A stretch of DNA of 64,000 bases from Liolophura sinensis (taxonomy: Eukaryota; Mollusca; Polyplacophora; Chitonida; Chitonidae). Made by a program: the position numbers and the translations under genes. The stretch's first letter is position 1. The number at the start of each line of letters is the position of its first letter. The stretch is from positions 51,973 through 115,972 of the forward strand of contig NW_027018019.1 of the NCBI RefSeq assembly GCF_032854445.1. Direction: 5' to 3'. Under the pieces are notes generated by a model, which saw nothing but the letters and a program-made list of their open reading frames with translations, had not been told where the DNA came from and ran no database searches. Shown one piece after another: positions 34,753 through 44,323 of this stretch.

Positions 34753-34783
34753 ACACACACGCGCACGCGCACATACACAAGCC

Positions 34784-36096
34784 ATGGCTCTTCCCCACCC
34801 CGAATGCTGCCTGTCCGTCAGCAGTGGGTTTGATTTGTGGACCTTACCCCCGACCGACACCAGCGTTCGAGAAGGCCGCTGGGATGCTTACAGCCCCATC
34901 GCCAGCCTGAGTGATGTGGGACCTGTAGAATTTGTCATCACCAACGCTGACGCAGACACTTACTTGGACTTGGCCAACACCATGCTGTACGTGAAGGCAA
35001 AAATCCTCAACGGGGACGGACGGCTGTGGCGGCTGACAAGAAGGTGGCTCCGACTAACCTGTGGATACAATCCATGTGGCGACAGGTAGACGTCTCCCTG
35101 AACGATAAACTCATCACGCCGTCCACCAACATGTACCCATACCGGGCTTACTTGGAGACATTGTTGTCTTACGGTAAAGAGGCTAAAAAGAGCCAGCTGT
35201 CTGCTGCCTTGTGGTATGCGGACACCCCAGGAAAGTTGACACGATGACTGACACCAATGCCGGGTTTGTCGATCGGCTGAACTGCACGGCTGAAAGTCGG
35301 TCGGTTGACATGCTGGGTCGCCTGCATTGTGACATGTTCCCTGCAACACCGACACCTGCCTCAACAACGTCACGGTCCGCATCCGTCTCACCCCGGCTAA
35401 GGATTCGTTTGCTTTGATGTCCGATGAAGCCGCTCCCGGCTACAAGACTCGCTTGGAGGAGGTCTTGATCTTTGTGCGCAAAGTGAAAAATCACCAGCGG
35501 TGTGCAACTGGGGCATTTGAAAGCCTTGGCCAAAGCTCCTGCCAAGTACCCAATCCGCCGCGTGCTGACCAAGTATTTCTCTGTCCCCAGAGGTCACACC
35601 CTCATCAATGAACAAAACCCTATTTCTGGGCAGCTTACCGACACGTTTAGTGGTGGGGTGTGTGAGCAACAAGGCTTTTGACGGGGACTACACTAAAAAC
35701 CCGTTTCGTTTCCGACACTACTACACAAACTTCGTCGCCTTGTACGTTGGCGGTCGTCAGATTCCAACCAAGCCCCTGACACCCGACTTTGAGAACGAGA
35801 ATTTCATCCGCACGTACATGAACCTCTTTACCCACACGGGGAAAGCGTTCCACGACGAGGGAAACAATATCAAGCGCACCACATTCGCCGAAGGTCACAC
35901 GCTGTTTTGTTTCGACTTGACCCCTAGCCTCCACGATGACCACCAACTGAACCTGGTACAAAAAGGGGATTTGCGCCTGGAGATGCGGTTTGCCAAACCA
36001 CTGCCGGAAACCATTAACGTGGTGTGCTACGCTGAATTCAGCAATATCATAGAAATAGACCAAAGCCGAAACGTGCTCTGTGACTTCGCCAGTTGA
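34784..36096 (+). pseudogene. Major capsid protein, double jelly-roll, frame broken five times
   Basis: This is the hexon-like major capsid protein of Polintons, which builds the icosahedral shell. It starts at ATG 34784. Recognisable segments include VDVSLNDKLITPSTNMYPYR (about 35090), the YGKEAKKSQLSAALWY stretch, and a long C-terminal jelly-roll part from about 35,630 to the stop at 36096. The family similarity passes through different frames with changes at about 35,012-35,025, 35,226-35,236, 35,335-35,345, 35,495-35,505 and 35,605-35,625. Between breaks the segments read cleanly with no other stops, so the damage is very recent or is sequence error. As written it cannot make a full-length capsid protein. 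The neighbouring genes before it are intact. Confidence 0.85.
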
Positions 36097-36121
36097 ACAG
36101 CCCAAAACAACAAACAACAAC

Positions 36122-36689
36122 ATGGACACGGTACAATTGCGACGTGTGCTACAAACAGACGTGTTTACCCGGGCTGTGGTGGGGGCAGGAGGTGGGGTCT
36201 ACCCTCGGGATCATCTCCCCTCACTCTCCTCACGCCCCTCACACCCTTCACACCCCTCACGCCCCACCCCTAGGATCCCCTGGACCCCCCTGGGCCTGCA
36301 TCATTAACACAGACACGTGTCTTCGCCCAGGACGACATTGGGTCGCCGTCTTCATAGACCAGTGGTCCAACCCACCCCATCTCCGGGGCGAATACTTTGA
36401 TTCCTACGGACTCCCACCCCTCTACCCCGATATCACCGCTTGGCTTAACCGGGGAACACACCACTGGACGTGGAACGATCGGCGGCTGCAGAGTCTGGAC
36501 ACGACCGTGTGCGGTCAATATTGTGTGTATTACTTAACCCAGCGAGCTCGAGGCCGTCCCATGGATGCTATTGTACACACGTTGGACACAGCGTGCACGA
36601 CCTACGATAATGACTTACGGGTGTTCGATTGGGTGGATCGTCAGTTTGGGATCCATCCCTCGTTTTTTTTCCACACCCATGGACTGTAA
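36122..36689 (+). pseudogene. Adenain-like cysteine protease, one frame change
   Basis: The maturation protease of the Polinton/adenovirus type (C5/Ulp1-like), which cleaves virion precursor proteins. Its start is ATG 36122 (MDTVQLRRVLQTDVF). Catalytic positions are visible in the second part: His in GRHWVAVF, the acidic residue in EYFDSYG and Cys in TTVCGQYCVYYL. The N-terminal about 35 residues lie in a different frame from the catalytic part. The change falls within a C/T-rich, Pro-coding tract at about 36,205-36,295, where both frames are open. The catalytic residues are all kept. It is followed by an AATAAA at 36787. Confidence 0.85.
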
Positions 36690-36786
36690 AACATACATCA
36701 AATAACATTTTTTCTTCCCAGTTCGATGTGTTATGCATTCCACGTTCTTGTTTTCCCTGTTCGACCTGTTACCCCATACAGTATGG

Positions 36787-36792
36787 AATAAA
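36787..36792 (+). terminator. AATAAA polyadenylation signal after the protease
   Basis: AATAAA about 98 bp after the protease stop, at the end of the rightward gene block. It is the natural end of the late-type transcript. Confidence 0.5.
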
Positions 36793-36891
36793 ATTTAAAA
36801 AAAGAGACTATGAGACTCACATACCGTGGTGGTTTGACTTTTTTCTTTATTATGATGAGGACTACCACAACAGCATGCAGGCCAGCTATAG

Positions 36892-37049
36892 CACACTGAC
36901 ACACTGACCCAGTCACCGCCTGTTACATCGTCATACATTGTTGCGTTATACATTGTTACCAGGCCGTCTGCCGTATACCGGCAAGGCGACGCTCGGCAAC
37001 AATGTATGACTATGTAGCAGGCACGGCAAGTCGGGTCAGTGTGTCAGGC
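36892..37049. repeat. Imperfect inverted repeat (MITE-like)
   Basis: Arms of about 50 nt around a 51-bp centre. The inner arms (36921-36944 and 36996-37019) match at 22 of 24 positions, and the outer parts carry inverted copies of the GTCAGTGTGTCA motif. It could be a nested miniature element, a hairpin between convergent transcripts, or both. Confidence 0.65.
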
Positions 37050-37331
37050 TATTACGGCTGCCGGCCCGCCGCCCCCCGCTGGGCGTTTTTAACTTTTTCA
37101 CGTACGTACCACTGCGAATGATAAAACACATGAAAAAAATTGTACAATTAAAAAAAAAAATGGGAAGACTGTGTCTGGTGTGGGGTTTCTTTTTTTTTTC
37201 TTTTTTTTAGTGCTTAGATTGAGAAAGTACTCTTTCGGGAAGAGTTGGTTGGCCCTGAAAAGGGCCGTGGGAAGTATCACAAGAGCACAAGACCACAGGA
37301 GCCGGGTGTGTAGAGTATCCATAGCACTGTT

Positions 37332-40300
37332 CTACAGATCTAAATAGGTGGTGCTCACCCCGTCGGGGAGCACTTTTCGCTTTCCGTAAAAGTATGTGAA
37401 TGCGTCTTTGTGTTGGGTATACGAGTACATCGTATTGCCCCGCATCCGCATCCCCCGATTCACACCACTCGCGCTTTGGTGATTGCGCAACACAGAGAGA
37501 TACACGGCCTTGTCCACACCTCGTGCGCTCACACCTTTGCAGGAGAGTTTGTCTTTGGTGTTGGATGCCCCGCCGTAACAATAATAAGTCTTGGAACACA
37601 AACTGACGATAGCATCACCGGTCCACTCGACTTTGAAAAGCCCCGGTGTGCGCTTATCGTGGTCGTAATGGTCGCGACGGGGTAACCACGCATCCCGCTC
37701 GGTCTCGTACACGGCTCGCAGCTCGGGTTTGACGAGGGATTCCCAGTCTGGGTCGGACCAAGCCATGTAAGCAGAGTCTGTGTCCATCTCACAGTACTGC
37801 CAATCCGCCTTGTCGAAAAAACGAGCCATGAAATCGTAATAAAATTCCAGCATGCGGAGTTTGGCATACTGGTAGACCATGCACCCTATTTGCAAGGGGA
37901 GATTGTAGCGAATGGTCTTCTTGCTACTCGTCACTTCAAAGGTGGTCTCGTCGATGGGGTCGACGGTTCGACACCGAACACTCGCCAGTAATTTTCGTGT
38001 TTCTGCCAGATCACAGATTTTGACATCCACGTGTCGGTCTTGATTGGTGACGGTTTTTCCATAACCTGAATTCCCCAACAGCTTCATGGTCTCCCCGATC
38101 AGGGCTTTGGTCGGGTTGACATCTCCCTCCCGTCGAGCTTGGGTGACGGCGTCTGCGAAGGCTTCGAACGCTCGCTCCGGTGTGTATTCCATCGCTTGGT
38201 AGACGTGCGTGACGATCAATCCCCGACCGAGATACCATTGGAGCAGAGGTGTGGCTAGCAGAATTTGCTTACCAAACATGCTCCCGATCAGCATACGCCT
38301 GGGTGTGGGCATGATGTCATTCACAGCCGCGAACTCTGCCATGGTGGGGCCTATATCAGCCCGACTCACCTCGGTGTTTTTAAAGATGGGTGGGCATTAG
38401 GCAAAGTCCGCTTTGAGGTGGTCCGGCACGTGGATGTCACATTCCACAAATCCAAACAACTGACCTTGAATGACAGCCTCCATGAGCTCAGCTTGTGTCT
38501 TGGGTTGTCGCTGTGACGGGGGTAAACCGTACTGTTGTAGGAAGTCCCGTAAGGCTGGGTTTGTCGCGCGTTGGCGGTGGAACTCGCACTCCCATATCGT
38601 TACCAATGGATACCCCTGGGAGCGAATGTATGCGTCGTTCGCATCCACCTCCTGCCGTAAGTCCTGGGGGGTTAATCCCCGCCGCTCGTTGTAGCACACC
38701 TTTCCCGGGCGAGGGTGATTCAGGTGACAGCCGTGATAGTGGAAATAACACCCGTGGAATTGAAACACAGTAGGCTGTCCGTCGATATAGGCGAACCCGT
38801 CTACGGGGAGTTGTCGATCACCGATCCGCTTCTCGGTGTGATTGAGTCGGTGACGGATCGATACCCCCAGCTGCTGTGCCTTCCAGTCCAGCCATTTTTC
38901 AGCCAGACGGGTGGCGGTGCCGGAGGGAACGAACTTCTCTCCCCCGTCCTGACGGCGCCAACGGACGCAGTGACCTGCCGGCATAGGTGAGGCCAGGCAG
39001 TACAGGTACAGCGCGTTGGCATCGAATCCTACGATGCGCTGACACAGCTTTCCGCCCCGTATACGGGTTACACCTCGTTCGTGGTAGCGGTGGAAAATGA
39101 TGCTCGGCCCACCCACGATGTTTTTCTTGAGGCAATCGTGCATGTCTTTGTCTTTCTCACCGATGAGGGTGAACACGGAGCGTAAATCATGGAATAAGTA
39201 GCGGAGGGTAAGCCCTGGTATGCTGATGCAGTGTTTGAAGACATCCACATGCATGGTTCGGTAGAACACCGACATCTTCTCCGCAGCCTCCATTAAGGGA
39301 ATGAAGTCTAGGTTATTATACCACCGCAGCAAGTCTTTGACGGTCCGCTTCCCTTTGGTCACGTGACAGTCGTAAGCTTTCACCCACTTGTCGTAACTGT
39401 AATTCGGGGCCAGGTAATTCCGAATGTCCAGAAATTTCAGCTGCGGTGTGGCGAGGGCCATGTGATTATTGTTCCGCTTAATCACATACTCCAAATCACC
39501 GCTCTGGACCAGGTGGGGGTAAAGCTGTTGTTTGATTAAGTTCAGGTCATAGTTACCCGAGTTAAAGCCGAGGACGGGGAGTTGGTCCATATAGGTCACG
39601 AATCTGTCCCGCACTCGGCGTGTGTAAGACGGTTTCTTCTCGTCGGGATCGATCCGCTCGTCTAAGGCGTCCAGGATGTAAGCATAACGCTCGTGGAGAT
39701 AGGCGCTACTGATCTCGCTGATGGTGTTGAGGTAAGCCATCATATCCCCGACGAGTGCCTGGGGATCGCCGGTGGAGATGAAACACACGGGCTGGTCGTA
39801 ATCCGGTACATTAGAGTTGACGCTGACACTCATGGGGATGTGTTGAGCCGTCCATTCCGTCGAGGTAGTCGCCGCATCGTCCACCGGGTTCACCGGAGCC
39901 AAGTACGCCTCAAAGTCATAACACGCTCGGTACGGGAAGATGCCGTCGTCACCGTCCTGGAGTTCGATCCCCATGTCCGCCAACGTTTCGAAAATGGTGG
40001 GCTGATTGCGGAAGACACCCCCCGGGTACTTTCGTCGAATGGCGTCGGTGCACGTTTGACCGTGCCGTCGTAACTCCCACAGTGTCCGAAAACTCTTCTG
40101 GCACACCTGGCAGGTGAAAGATCGAGCATAACGTCCCATGTCTTTGATATAGCTGAAATGCCGCTGGTACAGGTTTAACCGCAGGGTAGGTCTTGGGTGA
40201 GGAGATGCTGGGTGTGGAATCCTCGCAGGTCAGCCCGACTCGCCACGCGGTACGGTGCGTCGAGTACTCGGGTGTTGTTGGTGCTCGGGTAATAATACCG

Positions 40301-40717
40301 CACCTGACCCGTCTCTTTGTGGCGGAGGATATATCCAAAACTGTAATTGATAGTGAAAGCGGTCGGCTGGTCTTCGTAAATCTCATCTACATGGGCTGGG
40401 ATAGCACCGAGATCACTCAGTCGGTAATTATAGCAGTCTTGAATTGGTTTGTGGCGATGGAAATACGTCCTGATCGATCGCCAATGCCGCTGGTACAACT
40501 CCCGTACGTCAATGTCACCGCTCGGCAAGACAGCCTCGTGAGGCTGTACTGGGTCGGGTTCGAACTGGCACGTTGGACTTTTTTTCTTTTGTTTTTTCTT
40601 TTCTTCTCCCAGCGAGGTATCCCCCGCTAAACTCACTTGAGCTTGACTCGTGCTGGGTCTGTTGTCGTCGGTGGTGGTGGTGGTGGTGGTGGTAGATGAA
40701 ACAGGTCTCTGTAACAT
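37332..40717 (-). pseudogene. Protein-primed family B DNA polymerase, two breaks
   Basis: The Polinton replicative polymerase, about 1,100 codons in total, reading leftward from ATG 40717. The first piece (40717-40175) is a Ser/Thr- and Lys-rich N-terminal region. The second (40139-38397, frame open slightly further upstream) has a zinc-finger-like FTCQVCQKSF...HGQTC, exonuclease motif I YDFEAYL (near 39,917), motif II LGFNSGNYDLN, the polymerase A motif GFDANALYLY, and a Vsr-nuclease-like region with FHGCYFHYHGC and LVTIWECEFH. The third (38396-37332) has motif B KLLGNSGYGKT and motif C EMDTDSAYM. Breaks are a frame change at about 40,175-40,190 and a single in-frame TAA at 38399-38397, after which the same frame continues. 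All catalytic motifs are retained. Confidence 0.9.
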
Positions 40718-40760
40718 AGAAGGGTGTAGACGTTATAACCCAAGTAAACCCTAGACATAC

Positions 40761-40768
40761 TTTATATA
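40761..40768 (-). promoter_or_regulatory. TATA box of PolB
   Basis: TATATAAA on the minus strand, 44 bp before the PolB ATG at 40717. Just upstream is a palindromic CATATGTGCATATGTACATA tract (40780-40800). It is the likely core promoter for the polymerase. Confidence 0.5.
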
Positions 40769-40990
40769 CATACTATTGTACATATGTGCATATGTACATA
40801 TGTTCCGCTAAAAAATTTTATAATACATATAATACATAGGAGCCATTCCGATAGATATCATATATATATAACTCTACAAAACCCCTATACAGTTTTGGAA
40901 CAAAAAATAAAGAAAGTTACTATAAATTACTCTTTCCAGACACGTATTGACATTTGACATTTAGAGTTATACCCCTTATTTCCATTATTC

Positions 40991-41152
40991 CAACAAAAGT
41001 AGTCGCCCCTGCTAAGCGTATTCCATCAGGAGTTAGCCCCCTTGTTTACATACATTTGACACCGCACATACATTCGTGGATTTCTACTACGAAATACATA
41101 AGGAAATATCCTCTAAGCTACCCAGGCTTTCTATCTAGCTTTACTGGAGTTA
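40991..41152 (+). repeat. 162-bp dispersed repeat, inner copy
   Basis: Begins CAACAAAAGTAGTCGCCCCT and ends TTTACTGGAGTTA. It is followed by a further shared stretch (to about 41,225) that also follows the copy at 41960-42122. It lies outside the TIR. Confidence 0.85.
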
Positions 41153-41280
41153 CAAACTATTAAAAGACACAACTATCCTTAAATATATTGAACTAAAACT
41201 ACTGTTATTTCAATAAGAAATCTAACGATCTCAGCTGTGGATAGTCATTTTCAGGAATGAAACCCTTATTTCCATTATTC

Positions 41281-41440
41281 CAACAAAAGTAGTCGCCCCT
41301 GCTACGCGTATTCCATCAGGAGTTATCCCCCTTGTTTACATACATTTGACATCGCACACATTCGTGGATTTCTACTACGAAATACATAAGGAAATATCCT
41401 CTAAGCTACTCAAGCTTTATATCTAGCTTTACTGGAGTTA
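41281..41440 (+). repeat. 162-bp dispersed repeat, copy spanning the TIR edge
   Basis: Same unit, with small differences (CTACGCG, GTTATCCC, AAGCTTTATAT). The right TIR begins at 41347, inside this copy, so its mirror in the left arm is truncated (28709-28802). Confidence 0.85.
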
Positions 41441-41959
41441 GAGCCAACCAAGGGAGGTTACTCTAAACTGACCAGTGACATTGGTTTATTGGTGTTGACA
41501 TCCTATCACTTCCAAATTCTGATCGAATCTCAGTTAGGTCATACCAGGCTTTGATTAGGTTAGTAATACCATATTGGAGTAAAAACCTTGACGACCAGCC
41601 TCCATGTATAAACACACTGACAAGTGTATTTTTCGGCCATTTGAAGTCAGTTACTGAGCTGTACTTGGCAAACTGATTACGGCAACAGGACAACCGCCCA
41701 TACTGCGTTACAGTATAATTCTCTTTTTAGTAAATATGGTTAGAGTGTCAAGAATCTCTGACACTTTGCTTCATCATTGTGTCTACTTCCGCTCAACCCA
41801 GGGCTAGGGGTTGTATATATTGAATTAGATCGGCACATTTGAATATATTAACAGTTGCAATCAAAGCGCAAGGGAAATACATACTTTGTTATCGACAGCT
41901 TATCACGGATAAACGTCACTGAAAACGGTTGTCTGCTTCTCTTTGAATGATTCCGTTTC

Positions 41960-42122
41960 CAACAAAAGTAGTCGCCCCTGCTAAGCGTATTCCATCAGGA
42001 GTTAGCCCCCCTTGTTTACATACATTTGACACCGCACACACATTCGTGGATTTCTACTACGAAATACATAAGGAAATATCCTCTAAGCTACTCAGGCTTT
42101 CTATCTAGTTTTACTGGAGTTA
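41960..42122 (+). repeat. 162-bp dispersed repeat, right TIR copy
   Basis: Mirror of 28027-28190, beginning CAACAAAAGTAGTCGCCCCT. The shared sequence continues to about 42,194 as it does after the copy at 40991-41152. Confidence 0.85.
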
Positions 42123-43150
42123 CAAACTATTAAAAGACACAACTATCCTTAAATATACTGAACTAAAACTACTGTTATTTCAATAAGAAATCTAGCGAAT
42201 CCGAAGCGTAATATTAATTAATTGGAAACAACAACAACGTCTGAAGGTGACCGATAGACAACTACTTTATACGGTAATCTACTAATTAAAATGAAGCGTC
42301 AATCCGCTAAAAAAAAATTTTTTTAATACATAATACATAGGAACCATTCCGATAGATAGCAGCCCTAGCATGACACACTGACACACTGACCCAGTCCCTT
42401 TTTTAATACATAAAACATAGGAACCATCCAGATAGGTATTCCCGTTCACCATTGTTCAGGGAACATATCGCTGTCAGCTGTGCTTTGTTTTGACACGTGG
42501 TTTTTGTTTGGACACGTGGTTTTTGTTTTGATCGGCTGCGTCTTGTATACATTGTATACATTGTTGCCAGTCAATCACCCAGCCACTGCGTCAGCCACTG
42601 CGCCAGCCACTGCGCCAGCGAGCTGGGGAGTACACCCTTATACATGTCACCTACATGGAGTGGAAACCCTATCGACACACCATCTACAGCGCAAGTGCTT
42701 ACATAACGGTAAACAACTCAGCTGTGAATAGTAATTTTCAGCAATGAAATGCAGCATGTCTTATTGCATATGATCCAGTAAAGAAGTTTTTTTTATACTT
42801 TTTTTCATACACTGTTACAAACATGTAACATGAGATAGCTCTTACTGTCTTAAAATTAACTTTCAAGAAGCAAATTACTCCCCCTAATTCATCCCCAGCC
42901 TGAAACAAACAAATCATGTACATTTATTGTGCGCATGATTTTTTTGGAAACGGACCCTTTTTATCACCGAGATGACCAACGCTGAACGCGGAAAGCAACT
43001 ACTCATACATGCACATGATTCAACATTTGGACTTCAAAGACTATCCCCAAATTCAACATACTCGTCGTTATTTAAAACGAAATAGTATGCAAAGAAACGA
43101 AAATGAAAAAAAAAATCAATGCCCACCAACAAAAATGAAAAAATTTCGAC

Positions 43151-43223
43151 TGGCTGATATGAGGCTCGAACCCGTGACATTCGCGTCATTAGCCCAACGC
43201 TCTGCCGACTGAGCTAACCGACC
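43151..43223 (-). tRNA. tRNA-Ile(AAT)-like gene (TIR copy 2)
   Basis: Exact mirror of 26926-26998, with the same AAT anticodon, the same stem mismatches and intact A and B boxes. A T-run follows on its own strand (AAAATTTTT-type sequence at 43138-43146 read in reverse). Confidence 0.65.
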
Positions 43224-43286
43224 ATTCATGGAATACAGTGGCTTTTCAACCTCCATAATCAAGCGGCGTCTTCGTGGGTTAGTAGG

Positions 43287-43782
43287 TCACTCAACCTGCT
43301 GCTTGGGGTGGAGAAAAATAAAATAAAATAATAAAAAAAGAACTTACCGAGCCGTGTTTCCCACGTTGATGGGTCCGCCAATCCCACAACCGGTAGAAAG
43401 ACTTCCCACAGTCTTCACAATCCCACACACGTTCTCGTTTGTTGCCATGGCGCTGTTGATGGCGGATCAAATGTTCTCGGCGAAAAAACGTCCGGTCACA
43501 GGTCGGACAGGTGAATCTTTTGTTTGTCTGGGGCTGGTGATGCGTCCGCTGGTGTCGGAGCCAGTTATTCCGCAGGGTAAAATGCTGGGCACACACCCGG
43601 CAAAAATACTTCTCCGTCTTCTTCTTTTTCTCCTTATCGCCGTGCTGTGTTTGGTGATGACGTCGCCAGCTATCACGTCGGGTAAATCCTCGATCGCACA
43701 CCTCGCAGGTAAATAGCTTCGCCGTCTTCTTCCCCTCCAACGTCTTCTTCTCCATAATAACCTCGAAATCCTCTTGATCCAT
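43287..43782 (-). CDS. Four-finger C2H2 zinc-finger protein (TIR copy 2)
   Basis: Identical in predicted protein sequence to the left copy. Exon 1 runs 43782-43348, the putative intron 43347-43299 and exon 2 43298-43287. Identity of the two copies over the whole coding region suggests the TIRs are young or kept alike by conversion. See the left copy for domains. Transcription would run inward, toward the PolB promoter region. Confidence 0.75.
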
Positions 43783-43902
43783 CGTTGCTTGTTTACTCGG
43801 TCGCTCGCTCGCTCGGTCGGTCGGTGTCTTCGGGTGAAGTGATCTACTACTGCTGCACCTGTCTTTTTGTACCTGAGATACGCGGAAATTCACCACACGC
43901 TG

Positions 43903-44006
43903 ATTGGTTCGTTTTTTCTTACGTAACCTCTTCTCGCACGCTGATTGGTCCGTTTTGCGGGCCCCCCCATTGGGCAGTTTTGGGGCAAATCCGGCTCACC
44001 CATTGG
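43903..44006 (-). promoter_or_regulatory. CCAAT-box cluster (right TIR)
   Basis: Mirror of 26145-26246: four inverted CCAAT boxes and TTACGTAA upstream of the right zinc-finger gene. Confidence 0.6.
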
Positions 44007-44185
44007 TCCGTTTTGGCGCCCGGGAGCTCTTTTCGAGCTGTCCCACTCGACTTTACAAGCCGACGTTTTGCCTCTTTTTTTTTCGCTCTTTTTTCCCTAT
44101 ACTGTTATACGGTTATACTGTACACTATATCACACTCGTCTATACACATACGCCCCGCGCCGTGGAAAAAACCCACAACTGAGGG

Positions 44186-44232
44186 GTGACGTCACACCTA
44201 CCAGCCCTTCGGGCTGGCAGGTGTGACGTCAC
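44186..44232. repeat. Near-terminal palindrome (right TIR)
   Basis: Mirror of 25919-25965: 22-bp arms around TTC, with TGACGTCA in each arm, 85 bp from the right end. Confidence 0.85.
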
Positions 44233-44317
44233 CACCACATCACCACCAAAAAACAGATCCCCAAAACCACAAAAAATGGATCCCCACGGAGACCCCAAAC
44301 CCACATTCTATACTACT

Positions 44318-44323
44318 ATGCGG
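44318..44323. other. Target site duplication ATGCGG (right)
   Basis: Second copy of the 6-bp duplication, continuing directly into AATTGAGCCAGG, the normal next bases of the monomer. Confidence 0.95.

Larger units (their letters stand above)
36690..37331. other. Intergenic region between convergent protease and PolB genes
   Basis: Contains AATAAA on the plus strand (36787-36792) for the capsid/protease transcript and a TTTATT (36846) that could be a minus-strand signal. It also contains a large imperfect inverted repeat (36892-37049), a GC-rich block (37055-37085) and two homopolymer tracts (A at 37149-37160, T at 37190-37210). No gene seen. Confidence 0.6.
40718..41346. other. Sequence between PolB and right TIR, made of TIR-like fragments
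   Basis: No gene seen. It includes the PolB promoter and an AT-rich block (40807-40858) resembling 42306-42360 inside the TIR (TACATAGGAGCCATTCCGAT versus TACATAGGAACCATTCCGAT). It also holds an extra 162-bp repeat copy at 40991-41152 and most of another at 41281-41440. The shared blocks suggest the inner edge of the TIR grew or was rearranged by duplication. Confidence 0.65.
25834..44317. mobile_element. Complete Maverick/Polinton DNA transposon
   Basis: An 18,484-bp element beginning AGTAGTATAG and ending CTATACTACT. It has 6-bp target duplications, TIRs of about 2.97 kb, and all the marker genes of the group: integrase, packaging ATPase, adenain-like protease, protein-primed PolB, and major and minor capsid proteins. 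The size fits the usual 15-20 kb. Nine of the ten core genes point rightward and PolB points leftward. The element can be read as an integrated adintovirus-like genome. Capsid, protease and polymerase reading frames are interrupted, so this copy may not be autonomous as written, although sequence error is possible. The near-identity of the TIRs suggests recent insertion or gene conversion. Confidence 0.97.
41347..44317 (-). repeat. Right terminal inverted repeat (about 2.97 kb)
   Basis: Inverted, nearly identical copy of 25834-28802, ending in CTATACTACT at the transposon border. It carries the second copies of the palindrome, CCAAT cluster, zinc-finger gene, tRNA-like gene and 162-bp repeat. 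Confidence 0.95.

Noticed and set aside
38495-38990. Plus-strand frames opposite PolB
   Set aside because: They are antisense to clear polymerase motifs.
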